Positions 1 through 7,082 of a DNA stretch of 64,000 nt are shown here, piece by piece. The notes under the pieces were generated by a model. It did no database searches and had not been told where the DNA came from. It was given only the letters and a program-made list of their open reading frames with translations. Location of the stretch: NCBI RefSeq assembly GCF_002007115.1, contig NZ_MVAD01000002.1, positions 1,172,308 through 1,236,307 on the forward strand, given 5' to 3'. How positions within the stretch are numbered: the first letter of the stretch is position 1; every line of letters starts with the position of its first letter. Source of the DNA: Massilia sp. KIM. GTDB lineage: Bacteria; Pseudomonadota; Gammaproteobacteria; Burkholderiales; Burkholderiaceae_D. A program made the translations under genes and the position numbers.

Positions 1-484
1 AGCGGTCCACCAGCTCGGTCAGGTGGGCGACGGTGGCCGGCAGGTCGAAGGGAGTGTCGTTGATGGCCGCCATCAGCAGGCGGTGGCCGGCTTCCAGGGC
101 GGCGCGGCCGACCGTCTCGTCGCGGGTGCGGAAGGCCATCTTGTAGACCGCGTGCTCGCCGGTGGAGCGGGTCTTGCCGAAGCCGGTCTTCATGCCGGCC
201 AGGTTTTGCAGTTCAAGAACGATGTGCTCGAGGATGTGGCCGGCCCAGGTGCCGGATTCCAGGCGCTCGAGGAAGCCGCCGCGGTGGCCGACGCCGCAAT
301 GGTGCTCGATTAGGCCGGGCAGCAGGGCCGTCAGGCGCCCGTTGAAGCCGGGCAGCTTGTTCGAGGGGTAGTCCTCGAGCTCGCCGATGTCGATCCAGGC
401 CTCGATCACCGGGCGGTAGGTCCAGATGTTCGGTCCGCGCAGGTAGCTCACGCGGAGAAACTTGATGTCGTTCTTCTTGGTCAT
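1..484 (-). CDS. cphA: Cyanophycin synthetase, N-terminal part (gene runs off the window)
   Basis: The - strand is open from an ATG at 484 to the window edge, giving 161 residues with no stop. The product starts MTKKNDIKFLRVSYLRGPN and carries PSNKLPGFNGRL, HHCGVGHRGGFLERL, GTWAGHILEHIVLELQ and GKTRSTGEHAVYKM. These are typical of the N-terminal domain of CphA, which polymerises Asp and Arg into the storage polymer multi-L-arginyl-poly-L-aspartate in the cytoplasm. The ATP-grasp and Mur-ligase-like domains would lie outside the window. Many Burkholderiales carry two cphA paralogues, so which one this is cannot be told. It is divergent from the cyanophycin-associated ABC transporter and DUF1854 genes, which supports the call. 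Confidence 0.9.
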   Translation of the reverse strand, partial: MTKKNDIKFLRVSYLRGPNIWTYRPVIEAWIDIGELEDYPSNKLPGFNGRLTALLPGLIEHHCGVGHRGGFLERLESGTWAGHILEHIVLELQNLAGMKTGFGKTRSTGEHAVYKMAFRTRDETVGRAALEAGHRLLMAAINDTPFDLPATVAHLTELVDR

Positions 485-783
485 TTAACAATATCTTAGT
501 CCGCCACGCCCGTTCGCGTACCTGGACAAATGCCTTATCCTGTAACGCGCGACCGGCCGCTGTCCGCCGCGCGCATCATGTATACTTCTGCGGTAACGAA
601 GATTACCGCGCCGCAACCTTTTCTGCCAGTATCGCCCCTTGTCATCCAAAGGATACCCAAGAACGTTATAGCGCTCTGTGGAGCGTTTCACGCAGCGACG
701 CACTGGACAGCCCTATTTGTGCCTTGCGAGCCGGCCGTCTGCTCCCCCTCACCAGAAACTTTGCCTGATCTCGGGCGCAATAC
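485..783. promoter_or_regulatory. Divergent intergenic region of the cyanophycin locus, with dyad
   Basis: About 300 bp separate cphA from the ABC transporter gene, and I see no gene in them. A perfect inverted repeat GCGGTAA-N6-TTACCGC lies at 590-609. A TATACT that could be a -10 element for the rightward gene sits just before it at 581-586, but no convincing -35 is visible. The position suggests an operator controlling one or both divergent units; the regulator is unknown. Confidence 0.4.
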
Positions 784-3063
784 ATGACAACTCAACAACT
801 TGCTAGTCCGTCGTCACTGGCGGTAGCTGCCAATTTTTTGCCTGAACATTGGCAAAGTGACGTTACGAAACAGCTTGCACCAGGGGAAAACGTTTTAGCC
901 AGCGTCGAGGTTGACCTCGACGCGAAATTACGTTTCATGAAGGGGCTGGTGGCCGTCACCAACCGCCGCCTGCTGGCCCGCGCCCCCGGCGACAGCCAGT
1001 GGCGCGACTGGCCGCTGCGCGCCGGCCTGGCACTGCGCCACCACGACCACGCCGGCGTCGGCCACCTGGAACTGGTGGACGAGCACGGCCTGCTGGCCGC
1101 CTGGCGCTTCACCCTCGGCCAGAACCTGCACGCGATGCGCGTAGTCGACCATTTCGCCGACCAGCTCGAAAGCGTGGTCAGCGGTATCCCGGTGCAGCCG
1201 CCGGAGCAGCATACTTGTCCAAGTTGCAAGGCCCCGCTGGAGGCGGACCAGGAGGACTGCCCGATCTGCGAGAAGGTGCTGCACACGCCGCCCTCGACCT
1301 GGACCCTGTTCCGCCTGTGGCGCTTCGCCAAGCCTTACCAGGGCCAGCTGCTGCTGGGCTTCATCCTGATGCTGGGTTCGACGGGCGCGCACATGATTCC
1401 GCCCTACCTGACGATGCCGTTGCTGGACAATGTCCTGATTCCTTACCAGAACGGCCAGCGCATCGACACCAATCTCGTCTACATGTACATGGGCGGGCTG
1501 TTCGGCGCGGCCATGCTGGCCTGGGCGCTGGGCTGGGCCAAGACTTATGTGCTGGCCCTGGTGTCGGAACGGATCGGCGCCGACCTGCGCTCGACCACCT
1601 ACGAGCACCTGCTGCGCCTGTCGCTGGAGTTCTTTGGCGGCAAGCGCACGGGCGACCTGATGTCGCGTATCGGCAGCGGTTCCGACCGGATCTGCGTCTT
1701 CCTCTCGCTGCACCTGCTCGACTTCCTGTCCGACGTGCTCATGATCATCATGACGGGCGTGATCCTGTTCACGATCAATCCCTGGCTGGCCCTGGTGACC
1801 CTGGTGCCGCTGCCCTTCATCGCCTGGATGATCCACGTGGTGCGCGACAAGCTGCGCACCGGCTTCGAGAAGATCGACCGGGTGTGGGGCGAGGTGACCA
1901 ACGTGCTGGCCGACACCATCCCCGGCATCAGGGTGGTCAAGGCCTTCGCCCAGGAAAAGCGCGAGGCGGTCCGCTTCCGCGACGCCAACAAGCACAACCT
2001 GGCCGTGAACGACAAGCTGAACAAGGTGTGGTCGCTGTTCTCGCCCACCGTTTCGCTGCTGACCGAGCTGGGCCTGCTGGTGATCTGGTGCTTCGGCATC
2101 TGGCAGGTGTCGCGCGGTGACATTACCGTCGGCACCTTGTCGGCATTTATCGCCTACAGCAGCCGCTTCTACGTGCGCCTGGATTCGATGAGCCGCATCG
2201 TCTCGGTGACCCAGAAGTCGGCCTCGGCCGCCAAGCGCATCTTCGACATCCTCGACCACGTCTCGAGCGTGCCCGACCCGGCCAACCCGGCCAAGCTGGA
2301 CAAGGTGAGCGGCGAGATCGAGCTGCGCGAAGTCGGTTTCCGCTACGGCAACCGGGCGGTGAACCGCGGCATCTCGCTCAAGATCCGCGCCGGCGAGATG
2401 GTCGGCCTGGTGGGCCACAGCGGTTCGGGCAAGTCGACCCTGGTCAACCTGATCTGCCGCTTCTACGACGTGGCCGAAGGCGCGATCCTGCTGGACGGCA
2501 AGGACATCCGTTCCTTCGCGGTGGCGGACTACCGCCGCCACATCGGCCTGGTGCTGCAGGAACCCTTCCTGTTCTTCGGCACGATTGCCGAGAACATCGC
2601 CTACGGCAAGCCGGGCGCCAGCCGCGAAGACATCATCGCGGCGGCGCGCGCGGCCCATGCCCACGAGTTCATCCTGCGCCTGCCGCAGGGCTATGACTCG
2701 ATGGTGGGCGAGCGCGGCCAGGGCCTGTCGGGCGGCGAGCGCCAGCGCATCTCGATCGCGCGGGCGCTGCTGATCGACCCGCCGATCCTGATCCTGGACG
2801 AAGCGACCTCGTCGGTGGACTCGGAGACCGAGAAGGAAATCCAGAAGGCGCTCGACAACCTGGTGCAGGGCCGCACCACGATCGCCATCGCGCACCGCCT
2901 GTCGACCCTGCACCGGGCCGACCGCCTGGTGGTACTCGACCGCGGCGTGGTGGTGGAAGAGGGCAGCCACGACGAGCTGATGGCGCGCGAAGGCGCTTAC
3001 CACCGCCTCTACGAAGCGCAGGCGCGCAACGTGGACCAGGACATGGACGACAAGGACGCATAA
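784..3063 (+). CDS. Cyanophycin metabolism-associated ABC transporter (fused permease-ATPase)
   Basis: This is a 759-residue half-transporter. Residues 1-140 form a PH-like N-terminal domain of the kind rarely seen on exporters. A zinc ribbon follows with Cys145, Cys148, Cys159 and Cys162 (CPSC...CPIC). Type-I exporter membrane segments span about 185-460. The nucleotide-binding domain has Walker [10 protein letters not shown] at about 544-552, signature LSGGERQR and Walker [13 protein letters not shown]. Genes of this architecture are linked to cphA in betaproteobacteria; the substrate is unknown. It is followed without a gap by the DUF1854 gene (stop TAA, then ATG one base later), so the two are cotranscribed. 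Confidence 0.85.
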   Translation: MTTQQLASPSSLAVAANFLPEHWQSDVTKQLAPGENVLASVEVDLDAKLRFMKGLVAVTNRRLLARAPGDSQWRDWPLRAGLALRHHDHAGVGHLELVDEHGLLAAWRFTLGQNLHAMRVVDHFADQLESVVSGIPVQPPEQHTCPSCKAPLEADQEDCPICEKVLHTPPSTWTLFRLWRFAKPYQGQLLLGFILMLGSTGAHMIPPYLTMPLLDNVLIPYQNGQRIDTNLVYMYMGGLFGAAMLAWALGWAKTYVLALVSERIGADLRSTTYEHLLRLSLEFFGGKRTGDLMSRIGSGSDRICVFLSLHLLDFLSDVLMIIMTGVILFTINPWLALVTLVPLPFIAWMIHVVRDKLRTGFEKIDRVWGEVTNVLADTIPGIRVVKAFAQEKREAVRFRDANKHNLAVNDKLNKVWSLFSPTVSLLTELGLLVIWCFGIWQVSRGDITVGTLSAFIAYSSRFYVRLDSMSRIVSVTQKSASAAKRIFDILDHVSSVPDPANPAKLDKVSGEIELREVGFRYGNRAVNRGISLKIRAGEMVGLVGHSGSGKSTLVNLICRFYDVAEGAILLDGKDIRSFAVADYRRHIGLVLQEPFLFFGTIAENIAYGKPGASREDIIAAARAAHAHEFILRLPQGYDSMVGERGQGLSGGERQRISIARALLIDPPILILDEATSSVDSETEKEIQKALDNLVQGRTTIAIAHRLSTLHRADRLVVLDRGVVVEEGSHDELMAREGAYHRLYEAQARNVDQDMDDKDA

Positions 3064-3534
3064 ATGAACGGCATCGATTTTCAACTGCGGCGCGACAGCT
3101 TCGGCAAGCTGGTGATCACCCTGGACTCGGGCGAGGAACACGTGGGCGTGATCCCGGTGCGCGCCTTTCCGATCCAGGCGCCGACCAAGGGCATCTCCTT
3201 GGTGCGCGACGGCGGCAAGGAAGTGGCCTGGATCGACGACCTGGACGCGCTGCCGGCGCAGCTGCGCGGGCTGATCCAGGAAGAGATCGAGGGCCGGGAA
3301 TTCATTCCCGAGATCCTGCGCATCAAGGACGTATCGAGCTTCGCCACGCCCTGCACCTGGTTCGTGCAGACGGACAGGGGGGATACCGAGTTCGTGCTCA
3401 AGGTGGACGAGGATATCCGGCGGGTGGGCGAGAGCTCGCTGCTGGTGTCGGATAGCCACGGCATCAATTTCCTGGTGCGGGATATGTATCGGATTGACAA
3501 GCACAGCAGGAAGATTCTGGATCGCTTTCTCTGA
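3064..3534 (+). CDS. Cyanophycin metabolism-associated DUF1854 family protein
   Basis: A 156-residue protein with no signal peptide or membrane segment. It begins MNGIDFQLRRDSFGKLVITLDSG and resembles the DUF1854 family (GISLVRDGGKEVAWIDDLDALP; GREFIPEILRIKDVSSFATPCTW). Family members sit next to cphA and the zinc-ribbon ABC transporter in betaproteobacteria, but their biochemical role is not established. It starts directly after the ABC transporter stop codon, so translational coupling is likely. The locus ends here, followed by a REP-like pair. Confidence 0.8.
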   Translation: MNGIDFQLRRDSFGKLVITLDSGEEHVGVIPVRAFPIQAPTKGISLVRDGGKEVAWIDDLDALPAQLRGLIQEEIEGREFIPEILRIKDVSSFATPCTWFVQTDRGDTEFVLKVDEDIRRVGESSLLVSDSHGINFLVRDMYRIDKHSRKILDRFL

Positions 3535-3564
3535 GGTCGAGTCCGGGCCGCTGGCCTGCGTGCA

Positions 3565-3697
3565 AACTTGGATCCCCGCCTGCGCGGGGATGACGTGCAG
3601 TGGGTGCGGACGTGAAGTGGGTGTGGGTTAGATCGGGTAGCTTGATCCGGTGCGCACCTCAAACAACGTCATCCCCGCGCAGGCGGGGATCCAAGTT
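3565..3697. repeat. Head-to-head pair of 32-bp REP-like palindromes
   Basis: The segment 3565-3596 is the exact reverse complement of 3666-3697 (32 of 32 bases). Each copy is itself an imperfect palindrome around CCCCGCCTGCGCGGGG, flanked by AACTTGG on one side and GACGT on the other. The same element recurs at 19.6-19.7, 31.7-31.9 and 57.6-58.0 kb. The gap from 3535 to 3774 holds no gene. Confidence 0.85.
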
Positions 3698-3774
3698 CCC
3701 CAACCAACCCCGACGCACCCTCCCACCCGACAACTCCCTCTAATTCCCAACTTGCCCACCCCGCAGGCGCATGC

Positions 3775-3795
3775 TAAGTTAGTTAACACGTTAAC
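3775..3795. promoter_or_regulatory. Putative MarR-type operator
   Basis: The near-palindrome GTTAAC-AC-GTTAAC (3782-3795), preceded by TAAGTTA, lies 18 bp upstream of the hydrolase start codon. A MarR-family regulator is the second gene of the same operon, so autoregulation at this dyad is a reasonable inference. Nothing in the sequence proves the pairing. Confidence 0.45.
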
Positions 3796-3812
3796 GATCA
3801 ACGCGCCCGCCC

Positions 3813-4691
3813 ATGCAAACCACCGACATCACCATCCCCGTCGCCGGCTCTGAACTCGGCGCCACCTGCTGGACCGTCCCCGACCCCCAGGGCGTCGTGA
3901 TCGTCCACCCCGCCACCGCCGTCACCCAGGGCTTCTACACCGCCTTCGCCACCTACCTGGCCAGCCGCGGCCTGCAGGTGATCACCTACGACTACCGCGG
4001 CACCGGCCGCTCGCGCCCGTCCAGCCTGCGCGGCCTGGACGTGACCATGGCCGACTGGATCGACGCCGACGTCCCCGCCGTCACCGCCTGGGCCGCGCAG
4101 CGCTTCCCCGGCCTGCCGCTGCTCGCCGTCGGCCACAGCATCGGCGGCCACGCTCTGGCCCTGTCCCCGAGCAGCGCCGGGCTGCGCGCCGCCATCCTGG
4201 TCGCCTCCCACGCCGGCGCCACCCGCACCGTGCGCGGCTGGGGCGAGCGCCAGCGGGTGCGCTTCGTGCTGAGCGTCCTCAGCCCCTTGCTGTGCCGCCT
4301 GCTCGGCTACATGCCCGGCAGCCGCCTCGGCCTGGGCGAAGACCTGCCCAGCGGCGTGATGCTGCAATGGGCCGGCTGGTGCGAGCGCCCGAATTATTTC
4401 TTCGACGACCCGGCCATGGACGCGGCCCGGCGCATGGCCGCCAACCGCCTGCCGCTCCAGGTGCTGAGCTTCGCGGACGACCCCTGGGCCAACCCGGTGG
4501 CGGTCGAGATGCTGGTCTCGCGCCTGGTCAACGCCCGGCTGGAGCGCCGCCACGTCGATCCGCGCGCCGCCGGCGTGCGCGCCATCGGCCACATGGGCTG
4601 GTTCCGCCGCGGCAGCGCCGCCTTGTGGCCCGACGCGGCCGACTGGCTGCTGGCCCACTGCGCCGCGCGCCAGGAAGCGCAGCATGCCTGA
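3813..4691 (+). CDS. Alpha/beta hydrolase (serine aminopeptidase S33-like)
   Basis: 292 residues. The sequence has a typical alpha/beta-hydrolase opening (GVVIVHPATAVTQGFYTAFATYLASRGLQVITYDYRG, split here by its oxyanion region HPATAV), the nucleophile elbow GHSIGG with the catalytic Ser, and a late His in AIGHMGWF. No signal peptide is present, so it is cytoplasmic. The substrate is unknown. Its last codons overlap the marR-type gene by 8 bp and an operator-like dyad precedes it, which suggests expression controlled by its own regulator. Confidence 0.75.
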   Translation: MQTTDITIPVAGSELGATCWTVPDPQGVVIVHPATAVTQGFYTAFATYLASRGLQVITYDYRGTGRSRPSSLRGLDVTMADWIDADVPAVTAWAAQRFPGLPLLAVGHSIGGHALALSPSSAGLRAAILVASHAGATRTVRGWGERQRVRFVLSVLSPLLCRLLGYMPGSRLGLGEDLPSGVMLQWAGWCERPNYFFDDPAMDAARRMAANRLPLQVLSFADDPWANPVAVEMLVSRLVNARLERRHVDPRAAGVRAIGHMGWFRRGSAALWPDAADWLLAHCAARQEAQHA

Positions 4692-5106
4692 ACACAAGCA
4701 GCCGCGCTTCGTCGCCCTGGTCAACCGCGCCCAGCGCGTCATGCAGCGCTGGATCGAGGGCCGCCCAGAAGCCTGGGAAGGCGCCAGCGCCGCCCAGGCC
4801 GGCCTGCTGTTCCTGCTCAGCGCGCGCGAGGACGCCGCCATCGGCGAGATCGCCCAGGCCCTGGACGTGGCGCCGGCGGCGGTCACCAACCTGTCCAAGC
4901 GCATGCAGGCGGCCGGCCTGGTCGAGCGGGTGGCCGATGCCCACGACGCGCGCCTGACCCGTCTGCGGCTGAGCGAGGCGGGCAGGGAGGCCAGCCGCCA
5001 GGCGACCGCCGCCCTGGCGCAACTGAACGCACGCCTGACCCAGGGCTTCACCCGGGAGGAGCTGGCCGTGGTGGCGCGCTGGCTGGAGCAGGCGACCCGG
5101 CTTTGA
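4684..5106 (+). CDS. MarR family transcriptional regulator
   Basis: 140 residues with the winged-helix core of MarR proteins: QAGLLFLLSAREDAAIGEIAQALDV, then the recognition helix APAAVTNLSKRMQAAGLVER and wing ADAHDARLTRLRLSEAGRE. It overlaps the preceding hydrolase by 8 bp (ATGCCTGA), so the pair is translationally coupled. The likely target is the GTTAAC dyad at 3782-3795. The effector is unknown. Confidence 0.8.
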   Translation: MPEHKQPRFVALVNRAQRVMQRWIEGRPEAWEGASAAQAGLLFLLSAREDAAIGEIAQALDVAPAAVTNLSKRMQAAGLVERVADAHDARLTRLRLSEAGREASRQATAALAQLNARLTQGFTREELAVVARWLEQATRL

Positions 5107-5201
5107 CCCCGATCCATGCGTGAACGTTCGCCCGGGCACATACGGAACACCGGTTTCCCGTTACAGTCGAAGCAAGGACATAGGCCACGGGAGGCGGGAG
5201 C

Positions 5202-5738
5202 ATGGATTCGATCAATCGCAATCAACCGGAACTGAACCGCCGCGACCTGAGCGGGGCCGAGGCCATCGCGCGCCTGAAGGACATGGCGCAGGACGCCGAC
5301 ACCTGCTTCTTTTGCACCGCCGCCAGCCTCGGTCCGAGCCGCGGCGTGCGGCCCATGAGCCTGCGCGAGGCGGACGACAACGGCGCCTTGTGGTTTCTCA
5401 GCAGCATAGACAGCCACAAGAACCAGGAACTCGCGCTCGACCCCAACGTCAAGCTCTACTTCCAGACCGGCAAGCATTCCGGTTTCCTGGAGCTCGACGG
5501 CCAGGCCGAGGTCTCGCAGGACAAGGCGCGCATCAGGCAGCTCTGGAACTTCATGCTGCGCACCTGGTTTACCGAGGGCGAGGACGACCCGCGCATCACC
5601 GTGCTCAAGGTGGTCCCGCGCAGCGGCTACTACTGGGACAACAAGCACGGCGACGCGGTGGCGGGCGCCAAGGTCGCGGTGGGCGCCATCGTCGGCAAGA
5701 CGCTCGACGACTCGATCGAGGGCCGCCTGACTTTCTGA
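5202..5738 (+). CDS. Pyridoxamine 5'-phosphate oxidase-like flavin-binding protein (general stress type)
   Basis: 178 residues matching the PNPOx-like split-barrel family (DADTCFFCTAASLGPSRGVRPMSLREADDNG; SIDSHKNQELALDPNVKLYF; GFLELDGQAEVSQDKARIRQLW). Members of this subgroup bind FMN or F420-like cofactors and are often annotated as general stress protein 26; they are not PdxH. A strong ribosome-binding site (GGGAGGCGGGAG) precedes the ATG. The stop codon overlaps the start of the glycosyltransferase gene (TGATG). The enzymatic role is unknown. Confidence 0.75.
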   Translation: MDSINRNQPELNRRDLSGAEAIARLKDMAQDADTCFFCTAASLGPSRGVRPMSLREADDNGALWFLSSIDSHKNQELALDPNVKLYFQTGKHSGFLELDGQAEVSQDKARIRQLWNFMLRTWFTEGEDDPRITVLKVVPRSGYYWDNKHGDAVAGAKVAVGAIVGKTLDDSIEGRLTF

Positions 5739-6982
5739 TGCACGTTGTCGTCGTCACGATCGGTTCCGCCGGGGACCTGTTTCCCTTCCTCTGGATGGGG
5801 AGGACGCTGCGCGCGCGCGGCCACCGTGTCGACTTCCTGGCGCCGGTCCAGCACGAACCCTGGGTCCGCCAGGCCGGTCTGGACTTCCACGGCCTGCCGG
5901 CCGACCCGGCGGTGCTGGATCACCCCGACCTCTGGCACCCGACCCGCGGACTGGCCGTGGTCTGGAAGGCGACCCGGCCGGCGATGATCGAAGTCCCGAC
6001 TTTCGTCGACGCCCTCGATCCGGACGAGCCGCGCATCCTGCTGGTGCATCCGCTGGCCCTGCCCGAGGCCCAGCTCTGCCGCGACACCCAGCCTTTGATG
6101 AAGATCGCGGCGGCCTATCTGGCGCCCTCCAACCTGCCGACCGTGCACGACCCGCTGCTGCTCGGCCCCTGGCGCGTGCCGCCCTGGGTGCCGCACCCAG
6201 TCCGGCGCCTGCTGTGGCGCGGTCTCGCGGCTGCCCTGATCGATCCGGTGGCGCTGCCGGACGTCAACGCGGCGCGCGCGGCCGCCGGCCAGCCGCCGGT
6301 GAAGAACCTGATCCGCTACCTGAGCCATATCCCGGACCTCTCCATCACCCTGTTCCCGGAATGGTTCGCGCCGACCCAGCCGGACTGGCCGCGCCCGCTC
6401 CTGCGCTGCGGGTTTCCGCTCTACGACCCGGCGCCGGACGCCGCCCCCAGCCCGGCGCTGGAGGCCTTCCTGGCCAGCGGCGAGCGGCCCGTGGTATTTA
6501 CCCCGGGCACCGGCAACCGCCAGGCGCGGCGCTACTTCGAGGACGCCGCCAGCGCCGCCCGGGAGCTCGGCCTGCGCGCGGTGTTCCTGACGCCTTACCG
6601 GGAGCAGTTGCCCGAGGTCTTGCCGGCTGGAACGCTGTGGCAGGACTATGTTCCGTTGCGCAGCCTGTTGCCGCAAGCGGCGGCGCTGGTGCACCACGGC
6701 GGCATCGGGACCACGGCGGAAGCGCTGCGGGCCGGCACGCCGCAGCTGGTGGTGCCGCTGGCCCACGACCAGTTCGACAACGCCGCGCGGGTGGAGGCCC
6801 TCGGCGTGGGCATGAGCCTGCACGCCCGGCGCCTGAATGCGGCGCGACTGACGCAGGCCCTGCGCGAGCTGCTCGGCAGGGAAGCGCCGGCTCGCCGCGC
6901 GAGCGAAGTCGCGGCCCGGCTGGCGGCGCCGCCCGACGCCACCGCGCTGTGCCTGCGCCTGGAATTCCTGCTGAGCGCTTAA
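5738..6982 (+). CDS. UGT-type (family 1) glycosyltransferase
   Basis: 414 residues, taken from the ATG at 5738 that overlaps the preceding stop (TGATG); longer in-frame readings start inside the neighbour. The N-terminus MHVVVVTIGSAGDLFPFLWMGRTLRARGH and the C-terminal donor-binding stretch LVHHGGIGTTAEALRAGTPQLVVPLAHDQFDNA are typical of GT1 enzymes of the rhamnosyltransferase and macrolide/sterol transferase type. Acceptor and sugar donor cannot be told. The overlap with the PNPOx-like gene implies an operon of two. Confidence 0.8.
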   Translation: MHVVVVTIGSAGDLFPFLWMGRTLRARGHRVDFLAPVQHEPWVRQAGLDFHGLPADPAVLDHPDLWHPTRGLAVVWKATRPAMIEVPTFVDALDPDEPRILLVHPLALPEAQLCRDTQPLMKIAAAYLAPSNLPTVHDPLLLGPWRVPPWVPHPVRRLLWRGLAAALIDPVALPDVNAARAAAGQPPVKNLIRYLSHIPDLSITLFPEWFAPTQPDWPRPLLRCGFPLYDPAPDAAPSPALEAFLASGERPVVFTPGTGNRQARRYFEDAASAARELGLRAVFLTPYREQLPEVLPAGTLWQDYVPLRSLLPQAAALVHHGGIGTTAEALRAGTPQLVVPLAHDQFDNAARVEALGVGMSLHARRLNAARLTQALRELLGREAPARRASEVAARLAAPPDATALCLRLEFLLSA

Positions 6983-7082
6983 CGCCGCATCGTCGACCGG
7001 GTACCCGGCACTGTGGGTGATCGCACCGACAGATTCCCCCGATCGCGCTGTAATATGCCACCGTTACAATGCCGGAGGGCAT

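Noticed and set aside
928..3504. 858-codon open frame on the - strand opposite the cyanophycin ABC transporter
   Set aside because: A GC-skew shadow: rich in Ala/Arg/His/Gln with no domain, while the + strand frame carries intact ABC motifs.
5120..5737. In-frame extension of the glycosyltransferase gene
   Set aside because: It overlaps the whole PNPOx-like gene; the ATG at 5738 yields the normal GT1 N-terminus.
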